Shown piece by piece: positions 9,150 through 17,514 of a stretch of DNA of 64,000 bases. Location: contig NZ_VTDM01000018.1 in assembly GCF_015627105.1 (NCBI RefSeq), forward strand, positions 1 through 64,000. The letters run 5' to 3'. How positions within the stretch are numbered: the stretch's first letter is position 1; every line of letters starts with the position of its first letter. The position numbers were made by a program, and so were the translations under genes. Source of the stretch: Acinetobacter baretiae (GTDB lineage Bacteria; Pseudomonadota; Gammaproteobacteria; Pseudomonadales; Moraxellaceae). The notes beneath the pieces are model-generated. The model ran no database searches, was not told where the DNA came from, and saw only the letters and a list, made by a program, of their open reading frames with translations.

Positions 9150-9893
9150 TTATTGCGCATTTAAACTTTGGCCATTGATCTCTTTACTGTCTTTACCCAT
9201 TAAATACAGATAGCTTGGCATGAGTTTTTCTGCTGTAGGCAATGTGAGTGGATCTTCATCTGGAAAAGCTTTTGCACGCATAGCAGTACGTGTTGCACCA
9301 GGGTTAATACAATTAAACCGTATATGTGGATAGGTATTTTCTTGTGCAAAAATCTGACTCAATGCCTCTACACCACATTTAGAGATAGAATAGGCACCCC
9401 ATAGTGCACGTGCTTCACGTCCTACACCTGAACTTGTAAAAATCACTGAAGCATCATCTGATTTTGCCAATAAAGGCAATAATGCTTGTGTGAGTGCAAA
9501 GGGGGCTTTGAGATTGACTGCCATGACATCTTCCCATGTTTCTAAATCATAGCTTGCCAAAGGAACACGCTCACCTAAAATGCCTGCACTATGTAAAATT
9601 CCATCTAATCGACCAAATTGTTGTTCTAACGTGTTGTATAGTGCTTCATAGTCACGTACCGAAGCACTCGAAAGTTGCAATGGTAAAATGGCAGGTTGTG
9701 GTGCACCTAAATTTTCAATGTCATCGTAAATGACTTCAAGTTTATTGAGTGTACGGCCGTGTAAAACGACCGTTGCACCATGTAAGGCATAGCTAATGGC
9801 TACTGTTCGACCAATACCATCGCTTGCCCCTGTAATCAGAATAATTTTACCTTTAAGTAAGTCGGGTGCTGCTTGATATGTTAAATGTGGCAT
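9150..9893 (-). CDS. short-chain dehydrogenase/reductase, YciK-like
   Basis: This 247-residue SDR has the classical NAD(P) motif TGASDGIG near residue 21, the structural NxG block (HSAGILG) near residue 100, and the catalytic YxxxK (YSISKCGVE) near residue 170. It resembles the YciK group, whose substrate is not established. It lies just downstream of the mupP-like gene and ubiG on the same strand with short gaps. This order, ubiG-mupP-SDR, is also seen in pseudomonads. Co-transcription is likely. The substrate remains unknown. Confidence 0.85.
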   Translation of the reverse strand: MPHLTYQAAPDLLKGKIILITGASDGIGRTVAISYALHGATVVLHGRTLNKLEVIYDDIENLGAPQPAILPLQLSSASVRDYEALYNTLEQQFGRLDGILHSAGILGERVPLASYDLETWEDVMAVNLKAPFALTQALLPLLAKSDDASVIFTSSGVGREARALWGAYSISKCGVEALSQIFAQENTYPHIRFNCINPGATRTAMRAKAFPDEDPLTLPTAEKLMPSYLYLMGKDSKEINGQSLNAQ

Positions 9894-9917
9894 AAAAACA
9901 TCTCCCTGATTGTGTGC

Positions 9918-10586
9918 TTAAACGTGTTGAAAAATCTCTTGTGTTAACGTCTCTACGTTATGCACAATTGCATTTGCTTGCCATGCATTAAGATCATCTT
10001 TATCGGCATGTGGTAGATAACCATAGGCTGCAAGTATGGTGTACATGTGTGCTGCACGCCCTGCATCAATATCTCTTGGGTGGTCTCCGACATAAATGAT
10101 ATCTTGAGGTTGAATTTTAAGATATTTTGCTGCTAAAAACATCGGTTCAGGGTCAGGTTTAGTGTGTTTAACATCTTCAGGACACACTAAAACAGCACAG
10201 CGTGTATCTAATTGAAGAGCGTGTAATAAACGCTCAGATAGATCTCTTGGTTTGTTTGTTACAATACCCCAAGGAATATTTTTGCGCTCAAGTGCGTCAA
10301 GAAGAACTGACATACCAGAAAAGAGTTGACTTTCGACTGCAATATTTTCTGCGTATTCATCTAAAAAACGCTGTCGATAGCGGTTAAATTTTTCATCTTG
10401 TGGTGATATGTCGGGATACGCCAGTTGTAACATGGCTCTAGCACCTTCAGAAACTTGCTCACGTATTGCATCTGCATGAATGATCGGTTTATTTTCTGCC
10501 TGACACATTGCTTGAATAATGCGAATAAAGTCAGCAGCAGTGTCAATGAGTGTACCGTCTAGGTCAAATAAAACAGCTTTTTTCAT
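9918..10586 (-). CDS. mupP: HAD phosphatase, probable N-acetylmuramic acid 6-phosphate phosphatase MupP
   Basis: This 222-residue HAD-IA hydrolase has motif I DLDGTLID (nucleophile Asp8, acid/base Asp10), motif II in WGIVTNKPRD, and motif III/IV in VGDHPRDIDAG. By sequence alone it could be annotated phosphoglycolate phosphatase (Gph). Its place between ubiG and a YciK-like SDR matches Pseudomonas mupP, whose product dephosphorylates MurNAc-6-P in the peptidoglycan-recycling route that bypasses de novo UDP-MurNAc synthesis. AmpD, an earlier step of recycling, is also in this window (19.1 kb). The start is 2 bases after the ubiG stop. HAD family is certain; substrate is inferred from synteny. 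Confidence 0.8.
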   Translation of the reverse strand: MKKAVLFDLDGTLIDTAADFIRIIQAMCQAENKPIIHADAIREQVSEGARAMLQLAYPDISPQDEKFNRYRQRFLDEYAENIAVESQLFSGMSVLLDALERKNIPWGIVTNKPRDLSERLLHALQLDTRCAVLVCPEDVKHTKPDPEPMFLAAKYLKIQPQDIIYVGDHPRDIDAGRAAHMYTILAAYGYLPHADKDDLNAWQANAIVHNVETLTQEIFQHV

Positions 10587-10588
10587 GA

Positions 10589-11299
10589 CTATCCCTCACG
10601 TTGCGTATGCAACATATAATTGACATCGACATTGGGTGCAAGCCAGTATTTCTTAGTAATTGGGTTGTAATGAAGGCCAATGCTATGTTTGAAGTTTAAC
10701 TGGGCTGCTTTAATATCTTGTTTTAACTCATTTGGGCGAATAAATTTATGATAATCATGCGTACCTTTAGGAAGGAGCTTTAAAATATATTCAGCACCAA
10801 TAATTGCAAAAAGATAAGATTTTGGGTTTCTATTAATGGTTGAAAAGAAGACATGCCCATTTGGCTTAACCAATTGCTGACATGCTTTGATGATAGATGC
10901 AGGGTCAGGAACATGTTCTAACATTTCCATACAAGTGACTACATCGTATTGGCCTGCTTGCTCTTGAGCCAACTGTTCCACAGGAATTTGTTGATATTGA
11001 ATATTGTGTACAGACTCTTTTTGAGCATGTAAACGTGCGACATTTAGTGGAGCTTCACCCATATCTATGCCTAAAACATCGGCACCAAGGCGAGCCATAC
11101 TTTCAGATAAAATACCCCCACCACAGCCCACATCGAGAACTTTTTTCCCTTGTAAGCCCTGTGAGTGTTGATTGATCCAATTTAAGCGCAATGGGTTAAT
11201 CTCATGCAGTGGACGAAACTCTGATGTTTTATCCCACCACTTTTCAGCAAGGGCTTCAAATTTTGCAATTTCTTGTTGATCTACATTTAATACTGACAT
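10589..11299 (-). CDS. ubiG: ubiquinone biosynthesis O-methyltransferase
   Basis: This SAM-dependent enzyme performs both O-methylations of ubiquinone synthesis in association with the inner membrane. The 236-residue protein carries SAM motif I as [13 protein letters not shown] (residues about 58-70), motif II in [13 protein letters not shown], and the downstream HDYHKF block typical of UbiG. Two in-frame ATGs compete. The one at 11299 (MSVLNVDQQ) has GGATAG just upstream and matches usual UbiG length, while the one at 11311 has no ribosome site. It is the first gene of the ubiG-mupP-SDR group and is divergent from dsbA. Confidence 0.93.
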   Translation of the reverse strand: MSVLNVDQQEIAKFEALAEKWWDKTSEFRPLHEINPLRLNWINQHSQGLQGKKVLDVGCGGGILSESMARLGADVLGIDMGEAPLNVARLHAQKESVHNIQYQQIPVEQLAQEQAGQYDVVTCMEMLEHVPDPASIIKACQQLVKPNGHVFFSTINRNPKSYLFAIIGAEYILKLLPKGTHDYHKFIRPNELKQDIKAAQLNFKHSIGLHYNPITKKYWLAPNVDVNYMLHTQREG

Positions 11300-11472
11300 A
11301 TCGCTATCCATAATCTTTTATTTTATATTTCTAGTGTAGCGTGTATTCGTAAAAAAGCGATAACAGATAAAAAAAACTTCACACAAACAAGACGTTTTAG
11401 GCATGAATATTTTTGCATAAAAAGGTAATCTATAGTTTAAGACGATGATTTTAGTAGGACAGACGAGAGATT

Positions 11473-12090
11473 ATGAAAAAATTTATTATTCATGGGTTTG
11501 CAGCAACGGTCATGGCTTTTTCTGTGCAAGCGATGGCAGCAGAGCCATTTGTTGCAGGTAAAGATTATACGGTATTAAAAAACCCAAGCCCTGTTACAGG
11601 TAATAAAATTTTAGTTCGTGAGTTTTTTTGGTATGGATGCCCACATTGTTTTAAATTAGAGCCATACATGCAAACATGGCTTAAAGCAATGCCAAAAGAT
11701 GTATCATTTCTACGCACACCAGCGGCAATGAACCCTGTTTGGGAGTCAGGTGCAAGAACATATTATGCATCTGAACTGTTAAATGTTCGTCAAAAAACAC
11801 ATTTGCCACTGATGCATGCAATACATGTTGATAATCAACAAATTTTTGATCAGGTATCTGCTGCTAAGTTTTTCACAAAGTATGGTGTACCTGAAGCCCA
11901 ATTTAATAGCGCATATAATTCTTTTGCGGTCAGTACACAGGTTGCTGAATCGAATAAACTTGCACAACAATACCAAATTACAGGTGTACCTGCGGTGATT
12001 GTGAATGGTAAGTATATGGTTCAAGGCGAAGACGGTAAGGTGACGCAGGTACTCAATTATTTAATTGAAAAAGAGCGTAAAGCGAAATAA
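11473..12090 (+). CDS. dsbA: periplasmic thiol:disulfide oxidoreductase DsbA
   Basis: This protein introduces disulfide bonds into exported proteins in the periplasm and is reoxidised by DsbB. The 205-residue precursor has a signal peptide (about residues 1-22, ...QAMAAE). The thioredoxin fold has the active site Cys56-Pro-His-Cys59 (WYGCPHC) and the cis-Pro loop TGVPA near residue 173. Disulfide-bearing clients could include exported proteins in this window such as the NUC1-type nuclease, but that is not shown. The gene is monocistronic, ending in a hairpin shared with the convergent fabR-like gene. Confidence 0.95.
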   Translation: MKKFIIHGFAATVMAFSVQAMAAEPFVAGKDYTVLKNPSPVTGNKILVREFFWYGCPHCFKLEPYMQTWLKAMPKDVSFLRTPAAMNPVWESGARTYYASELLNVRQKTHLPLMHAIHVDNQQIFDQVSAAKFFTKYGVPEAQFNSAYNSFAVSTQVAESNKLAQQYQITGVPAVIVNGKYMVQGEDGKVTQVLNYLIEKERKAK

Positions 12091-12102
12091 TCAAATGAAA
12101 AC

Positions 12103-12135
12103 AAACGTATCTTTAATTCTTATAAAGGTACGTTT
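12103..12135. terminator. bidirectional terminator between dsbA and the fabR-like gene
   Basis: A 12-bp imperfect stem (12103-12114 with 12124-12135, one G-T pair) encloses a 9-base loop. AT-rich sequence flanks it on both sides, including a T-rich stretch after 12135. It sits between two converging genes and would serve both transcripts. Confidence 0.6.
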
Positions 12136-12147
12136 TATATTTTTGAT

Positions 12148-12768
12148 TTACGTAACAAAAGCACGTTTTAAAAAGACCACTTTATTAAAACACGCACGCA
12201 AAAAGATGACTTTATCTTCAATCATATGGGTGTCTATTTTATGCAATTTAATCCATTGCTTTGACCAAACCATTGAAAGCTGAAGTAAAAGTTCTGCATA
12301 TGTTCGTAGTGCGTTTTCTTCGCATACACGGTAGTATTCGAGACGTTTAAGGTCAAGCACAAGGTCATTGGCCAAGTCTTCTACGTCTTGTTCAATACTC
12401 CTTTCTAACACTGGATATCCTCCCCAACGTTCAGATACGAAAAAATGCCAATATAAGGCATGTTCTTCAACAGATTTAAAAAACATGGCCAAACGCACTT
12501 CTGTATCTTCTTCTGTATGAGTTAGAAATCGTGCACGAGATTGGAACAATCCGCTTTTAATAAATACACCCACTTGATCAACTGTGGCTTGAGCGAGTGT
12601 ATCTTTATTGGGGAAGTAGCGATAAATTGCACTCGGCGCTAAACCCACTTCTTGGGCAACCTGTCTGAGACTGATATTGTAAAAAGGTTGTCCTTGGTAG
12701 CGAAGCAAAAGTACTTTATCAATAATATTTTGTCTGTTTTGGATTTTTCGTTCAGCACGTATCGACAT
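12148..12768 (-). CDS. TetR-family regulator, FabR-like
   Basis: This 206-residue regulator has an N-terminal helix-turn-helix (ISLRQVAQEVGLAPSAIYRYFPNKDTL, residues about 32-57). The MSIRAERK opening and overall pattern recall FabR, the repressor that balances unsaturated fatty-acid synthesis by controlling fabA/fabB-type genes. No fatty-acid gene is adjacent, so the target is inferred from resemblance only. I favour the ATG at 12768 because GGATGA lies just before it; the ATG at 12783 would add five residues. The gene converges on dsbA. Confidence 0.75.
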   Translation of the reverse strand: MSIRAERKIQNRQNIIDKVLLLRYQGQPFYNISLRQVAQEVGLAPSAIYRYFPNKDTLAQATVDQVGVFIKSGLFQSRARFLTHTEEDTEVRLAMFFKSVEEHALYWHFFVSERWGGYPVLERSIEQDVEDLANDLVLDLKRLEYYRVCEENALRTYAELLLQLSMVWSKQWIKLHKIDTHMIEDKVIFLRACFNKVVFLKRAFVT

Positions 12769-12894
12769 ATTGCATTCATCCATAGTTTACTTTTTGTCGT
12801 AAAATATAAAAATGTAAGTGTCCTTAGATGAAACGATGTAAGGCGTGTAAGAGAGTATGACCTTTGTAACGAACAAAGGCCATAAAAAGTCGGA

Positions 12895-13722
12895 TTATTT
12901 TTGCGCTAAATAGGCTTTCGCTACATTCAGCACGTAGTCTTGGCACGCTGAACCTGTATTTGGATTGTAATTACCATTATTGGTAATATTATTAGACAAA
13001 ACTCGAATACCTAAAAAGGGCACTTTATAAAGCGAGGCCACTTGTGCTGCCGATGCTGTTTCCATCTCTTCTACAGAAGTCTTGTAGTTTTGATGAAAAT
13101 ATTGAATACGATCCAACTCATTGTTCCAAACATCTGCCGAACCAATCACACCCTCAACCACTTGTCCTTGTGTATATGTGGTTTTAAGTTGGTTTGCGAC
13201 AGCCAATAATTTAGGATCGGCTTGAAAACGTAAATGGCGTGTTTCTTCTTCTGGTGTATTATTTTTTGGCAATAAATTAAATGACTTGTTCCATGTGAGT
13301 GAGTTTGAACCCTCTCCAAGTGATTTTTTAGGTGTGATAAATGCACTGATATTTTCAGATTCTTTGCCGAGTACAATGTCAAATACTTTTAATGCAGGAT
13401 CATGGCCACCTGAAGTGCCTTGATTAATAATGGCTTTGGGTTTGTAATGCTCAATGGCTAATGTAGTGGCAGCAGCAGCATTTGACATGCCCATAAGGGT
13501 ACGAGAAATGACAATAGGATAGCCTTGGTATGTACCTTCCCAAAATTGCCAACCACCATACGTTTTTGTTTTAACGTTTTTTAATTGGCTGACCATACGA
13601 TCAGTTTCAATATCTAAAGCACCTTGAATAACAACAGGTGCTTGTTTTGTTGCTGCATGTACTTGTACTGCAAGTAAGAGTGCACTCGATAATGCAACAG
13701 ATTTAACGACAGTTTTTAACAT
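12895..13722 (-). CDS. exported purine-nucleosidase-like protein with Asn at the catalytic Asp position
   Basis: This 275-residue member of the purine nucleoside phosphorylase/MTA-SAH nucleosidase superfamily carries a signal peptide (residues about 1-23, ...QVHAAT), so it should act in the periplasm. The family core is visible: NQGTSGGHDP near residue 100 and the ribose-binding EMETASAAQVA with Glu221. Where MTA/SAH nucleosidase has the Ser-Asp of its general acid, this protein reads VLSNN, placing Asn at 244. In mammalian enzymes Asn at this place goes with 6-oxopurines and Asp with 6-aminopurines, so inosine/guanosine preference is possible. It lies 20 bases after its paralogue, in one operon, divergent from tsx. 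Confidence 0.85.
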   Translation of the reverse strand: MLKTVVKSVALSSALLLAVQVHAATKQAPVVIQGALDIETDRMVSQLKNVKTKTYGGWQFWEGTYQGYPIVISRTLMGMSNAAAATTLAIEHYKPKAIINQGTSGGHDPALKVFDIVLGKESENISAFITPKKSLGEGSNSLTWNKSFNLLPKNNTPEEETRHLRFQADPKLLAVANQLKTTYTQGQVVEGVIGSADVWNNELDRIQYFHQNYKTSVEEMETASAAQVASLYKVPFLGIRVLSNNITNNGNYNPNTGSACQDYVLNVAKAYLAQK

Positions 13723-13742
13723 AAAAATATTCCTAAAATACG

Positions 13743-14639
13743 TTATTTTAAAGCTTTGACATATTGAATGACGAGTTGAGATGAATTTTTTGCAGCTAGA
13801 GCAAAGAAAGTTCCTTCTTCATTTTCACCTGCTCCTCCACCTGCAAGGTCAGACACAGAGCGAAATACAATAAAAGGTACATTATTTGTATAGGCAACAT
13901 GGCCGATTGCTGCTGATTCCATGTCGACCACATTGGCTTTAAAGGTGTCTGATGCAAATTGGCGAAGACCTGCATTATCCATAAAAGATTGCCCAGAAAC
14001 ACCATTTCCACCAAAGACCACTTTAGGAGTATGGCTTAAACAATGTTGGTCTGCGGTACAACGATCTAATTGTGGCTTTGCTAGAATACTTTTTGCTTGA
14101 GTTAATAAATTTTCATCAACTTTGAACCAAAATTTTTCTTCAGGGGCAGCTGTACCGTTGGCAATTTGGACATCTTGAGGATAAATCATGCCAAAGTTTG
14201 GATAAGGCGTCTTTAAAAACGCAGGTGCAACAAACTTACCATTGACCTCACGTGCCATAATGCTTTCTAAATATTGCCCCCATTGATCTGGGACGGAAAC
14301 ATCACCAATACTAAGTGCTGGATTAACGCCACCTGCAATACCAGAGAACACAATATTTTTGATATTGAAGTGATCAAGTGCCATTTGTGTGGTCATCGCG
14401 GCATTCACCATCGACATACCTGATAAAAAAAGCACAACGTCTTTATTACCAATTTTTCCTGTATAAAATACGCTGCGATTCACAATATGTTGTTTAGAGT
14501 CTTTAAGTGCGGCCAATAGCTCAGGAATTTCGGGTTGAAATGCACAAACAATGGCTGTACGTGATGTAGTATCAATTTTATGTGCAAATACACTACTACA
14601 AAGTAAAAATGCCATAATAAAGGTCAGCAATTTTTTCAT
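13743..14639 (-). CDS. exported MTA/SAH-nucleosidase-like protein
   Basis: This 298-residue protein has a signal peptide (residues about 1-19, ...SSVFAH) and the MTA/SAH nucleosidase fold. Catalytic residues appear intact: Glu37 or Glu40 in AFQPEIPEL, the SGIAGGVNP loop near residue 99, Glu241 in VDMESAAIGHVA, and the general acid Asp264 in RSVSDLAG. A roughly 75-residue insertion around residues 120-215, with two Cys (194 and 200) that could form a disulfide, separates it from cytoplasmic MTAN. Export implies a scavenging role, cleaving nucleosides to base and sugar in the periplasm, not methionine salvage. It is the first gene of a two-gene operon. Confidence 0.87.
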   Translation of the reverse strand: MKKLLTFIMAFLLCSSVFAHKIDTTSRTAIVCAFQPEIPELLAALKDSKQHIVNRSVFYTGKIGNKDVVLFLSGMSMVNAAMTTQMALDHFNIKNIVFSGIAGGVNPALSIGDVSVPDQWGQYLESIMAREVNGKFVAPAFLKTPYPNFGMIYPQDVQIANGTAAPEEKFWFKVDENLLTQAKSILAKPQLDRCTADQHCLSHTPKVVFGGNGVSGQSFMDNAGLRQFASDTFKANVVDMESAAIGHVAYTNNVPFIVFRSVSDLAGGGAGENEEGTFFALAAKNSSQLVIQYVKALK

Positions 14640-14994
14640 AGAATTTACCTTAAAGAATAAATAAGTTGATCAATTTAAAGCAATCAATATGCCAAAATTA
14701 AAATGTAATCACATGACTAAAGCAATCAGCTTATAACTAACGCGATAGACATCGAAGCATCATAAACATTTAAAAACATGTGTCTTTGGTTACTCTTGAA
14801 ACGATATCGCTGAAAACCTAGGGGTAAAATTAACATTTTTTAATATAAATGAAATAAAATATACACTGAATTTTAACATTAATGTGATTTTGCATTGAAT
14901 GTGTCTTATTGCTAGTGGCATATAAATTGCTTAGTGAAGTAAGTGCTATTTATCTATGTGCAATAATAATTTTGATTGAGGAGAGCATTATATA
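14640..14994. other. divergent promoter region, nucleosidase operon / tsx
   Basis: This 355-base AT-rich region lies between the leftward nucleosidase pair and the rightward Tsx-type porin. It should hold promoters for both. A strong ribosome site (GAGGAG) precedes the tsx start. I saw no clear operator palindrome that I can assign to a known regulator, and no reading frame of interest. Confidence 0.5.
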
Positions 14995-15852
14995 ATGTCA
15001 ACCAAATTCATGAGCTGTGTTTTGGCTGCTACAGCAACATTTTGTGGGATGGGGCAAGCAACTGCGGGTATCGATGCAACACTTTGGGGAATTTATAGTA
15101 ATGATATTAAATTTAGCCCGAAAAAAGTTGAAAATGCTTATCTAGAGCTTGAATACATGGGTCAAACAGGCCCAATCGATTGGTATGGTTATTTTGATGC
15201 ACCGAAGTATTTTGGGGGAAATGACAATATTAATGGGGTTTGGGATAAAGAAAAAAATACGTCATTTATGTTTATGGAACATCAACCTAAATTATCTTTA
15301 AATCGTTTAACGGGTAAAGATTTATCTATAGGTCCATTTAAAGATTGGTTTATTGCGGCCGATTGGATTTTAGATGCAGGTAATGATGTACTTACTCGCC
15401 AACATACATTGTATTATGGCTTAGGGACGTCCATTGACACACATACCAAACTTGGAATGAATGTTAATATTTTTACCCGTCAACAATGGGAAAATTATGG
15501 TGCAGCAAATGCATATACATCAAATGATGGTGGACGTTTACAAGTCCAATTTTTCTATCCAATTTATCGTTTCTCAAATGGCGGAAGTGTAAATTACTTT
15601 ACTTTCTCTAACTATGATTTTGGTTCAAAGTTAGGTGAAAGAACCGCAGGTGGTACACGTACGAATGAAGCATTAGTATCTACACATATATTTTCATATC
15701 AATTACAAAACTTTCGTGCATATACAGCCGCGCGTTATTTTCATAATGGTAGCCAATTTAAAGATGGTGCAATCAACAACTGGGGTAGTGGTGACTTTGC
15801 CCAAGACAGTACAGGTTGGGGATACTATGTGGGTTTAGGTTATAAATTTTAA
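14995..15852 (+). CDS. tsx: Tsx-type nucleoside-specific outer-membrane channel
   Basis: This 285-residue protein has a signal peptide (about residues 1-24, ...GQATAG) and many short alternating strands ending in the outer-membrane signature LGYKF with C-terminal Phe. The pattern (YLELEYMGQTGPIDWYGYFD, WFIAADWILDAG) matches the Tsx/OmpK family. Its best-studied member is a 12-stranded barrel that passes nucleosides. Its position opposite two exported nucleosidases supports nucleoside uptake as the local theme. The ATG follows GAGGAG. Family assignment is good; substrate range is inferred. Confidence 0.85.
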   Translation: MSTKFMSCVLAATATFCGMGQATAGIDATLWGIYSNDIKFSPKKVENAYLELEYMGQTGPIDWYGYFDAPKYFGGNDNINGVWDKEKNTSFMFMEHQPKLSLNRLTGKDLSIGPFKDWFIAADWILDAGNDVLTRQHTLYYGLGTSIDTHTKLGMNVNIFTRQQWENYGAANAYTSNDGGRLQVQFFYPIYRFSNGGSVNYFTFSNYDFGSKLGERTAGGTRTNEALVSTHIFSYQLQNFRAYTAARYFHNGSQFKDGAINNWGSGDFAQDSTGWGYYVGLGYKF

Positions 15853-15865
15853 AGAAAAATCATGA

Positions 15866-15897
15866 AAAGGCGATGTGGTGTAAGCGATATCGCCTTT
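15866..15897 (+). terminator. hairpin after tsx
   Basis: A perfect 9-bp stem (15866-15874 with 15889-15897, AAAGGCGAT/ATCGCCTTT) has a 14-base loop and starts 14 bases after the tsx stop. The following T run is short, so termination strength is uncertain. Confidence 0.5.
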
Positions 15898-16129
15898 GTA
15901 GAGATAGAAGTTAGCCTTTTTGTATTTTTATAAAAAATGGTCGATATCAGACCAATACACAACAGATAAATATCAAGACACCATCATAGAAATAGCGTGT
16001 TTACATCAGTAATAAATATTTGTTCTATGTGTTTTAGATCATTTGACCGCGCAACGGATGGCATAAATATGCCATAAAAATCTGTTACAATCTTGCGCAA
16101 TTAATTTTGTATAAAAAGGATACTTGATC

Positions 16130-16846
16130 ATGCGTATAGACCAAAGAACAGCAGAGCAGTTACGTGATGTTAAAATTACTCGTCAGTATACGCGTTATGC
16201 TGAAGGCTCTGTACTGATTGAATTTGGCCACACCAAAGTATTGTGTACTGCTAGTGTAGAACACAGTGTACCACGATTTTTAAAAGGCAAAGGACAAGGC
16301 TGGATCACTGCTGAATATGGCATGTTGCCACGCTCAACGCATACACGTTCAGACCGTGAAGCGGCACGTGGTAAACAAAGTGGGCGTACACAAGAAATAC
16401 AACGCTTAATTGGTCGTAGTTTACGTGCGATGGTTGATTTGAAAAAACTGGGTGAAAATACAATTACCATTGACTGTGATGTACTTCAAGCAGATGGTGG
16501 TACACGCACAGCTGCAATTACAGGGGCTGCAGTTGCATTGGTCGATGCTGTAAATACCCTCATTGAAAATAAAAGAATTAAACAAGATCCACTTAAAGGA
16601 TTGATCGCCGCTATTTCTGTGGGGATTTATCAAGATCAGGCATTGTTGGATTTATGTTATGAAGAAGACTCAAATTGCCAAACCGATTTAAATGTGGTGA
16701 TGACCCAAAGTGGTGAATTTATTGAAATTCAAGGCACAGCAGAAGATAAGCCGTTTACTCGTGAACAGTCAAATCAAATGTTAGAATTGGCAGAGCAAGG
16801 CATTCAAAATCTGATTAAAAAACAACAGCAAGCATTAGGTTGGTAA
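16130..16846 (+). CDS. rph: ribonuclease PH
   Basis: This phosphorolytic 3'-to-5' exoribonuclease trims tRNA 3' ends and takes part in RNA decay in the cytoplasm as a hexamer. The 238-residue length is normal. Family landmarks are [17 protein letters not shown] near the start, the basic RNA-binding stretch around [20 protein letters not shown], and the phosphate-site block [18 protein letters not shown] chose ATG 16130; a TTG six bases upstream is unlikely. A strong terminator follows. Confidence 0.95.
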   Translation: MRIDQRTAEQLRDVKITRQYTRYAEGSVLIEFGHTKVLCTASVEHSVPRFLKGKGQGWITAEYGMLPRSTHTRSDREAARGKQSGRTQEIQRLIGRSLRAMVDLKKLGENTITIDCDVLQADGGTRTAAITGAAVALVDAVNTLIENKRIKQDPLKGLIAAISVGIYQDQALLDLCYEEDSNCQTDLNVVMTQSGEFIEIQGTAEDKPFTREQSNQMLELAEQGIQNLIKKQQQALGW

Positions 16847-16871
16847 GATCTATTGAGGTCGCTTAAAAAAG

Positions 16872-16896
16872 CCAGTGTCATGACACTGGTTTTTTT
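16872..16896 (+). terminator. Rho-independent terminator after rph
   Basis: The inverted repeat CCAGTGTCA/TGACACTGG (16872-16889) has a run of A before it and seven T from 16890. It lies 26 bases after the rph stop and is a textbook terminator. Confidence 0.85.
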
Positions 16897-17160
16897 AGGT
16901 GTATGCATGTGCTTATTTTAATTCGATTGCACTAAAATATATACGCATCAACAAATTTTGTGCTAATTTAGAGAGGTCTTATACATTTTGTATGGCTGTA
17001 AAAGTGCAACAAAGTCGTCTTTTTGAAATCTGTATACTAATGTCGTATTTGATTTAGAGTGACGAGTCAATAAGGTACTTTAAACGTGATTGATAAGTGT
17101 AGTTTTTAAATAATCTTGATTTAAACATTACGCTACTTGGAAAGGGAAATGGAGTCGGGC
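16897..17160. other. intergenic region upstream of the small 95-residue protein
   Basis: Together with the rph terminator this makes a gap of about 310 bases. The sequence is AT-rich with no convincing reading frame or RNA gene. A promoter for the downstream gene must lie here but I could not place it with confidence. Confidence 0.4.
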
Positions 17161-17448
17161 ATGTCATATTATGCGATTATGTTTGAAACAGATGATGCAA
17201 ACTTTGGACGAGTAGAAGATGCTATTCATACCGTTTCAAAAGGGCATTGCCAAAAAATTGCACACAATTTTTGGGTTGTAAAAACCGTTCACCCCGATGC
17301 TAAAAAAGTGCGTGATTATATCAAAAACTATTTAAAGTTAGACTTTGACGATAAAGTCTTTGTTGTAGCAGTCAAAGAAGATGAGTCTCCTTGGGCATCT
17401 TGGGGCTTAGACAAACAGGTTGTAGATTGGTTAACATCTAAACCTTAA
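17161..17448 (+). CDS. small conserved protein, possible SinR/Cas2-like ferredoxin fold
   Basis: This 95-residue soluble protein has no signal peptide. It begins MSYYAIMFETDD. The apparent strand-helix-strand-helix order (YYAIMFETDD, then a helix to about residue 27, CQKIAHNFWVVKTV, then DAKKVRDYIKNYL, then DKVFVVAVKED) recalls the small ferredoxin-like SinR/VapD/Cas2-type proteins, several of which bind or cut nucleic acid. No cas genes or toxin partner are nearby, so I do not claim nuclease function. The ATG at 17161 has GGAG six bases upstream; an ATG at 17149 is also possible. It stands alone before gap. Confidence 0.65.
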   Translation: MSYYAIMFETDDANFGRVEDAIHTVSKGHCQKIAHNFWVVKTVHPDAKKVRDYIKNYLKLDFDDKVFVVAVKEDESPWASWGLDKQVVDWLTSKP

Positions 17449-17514
17449 ATTGCTGTACCGAAGTATCAAATATATTAAAGAAGATGGACTTTTACTTTAA
17501 AAGGTGAGTATAAA

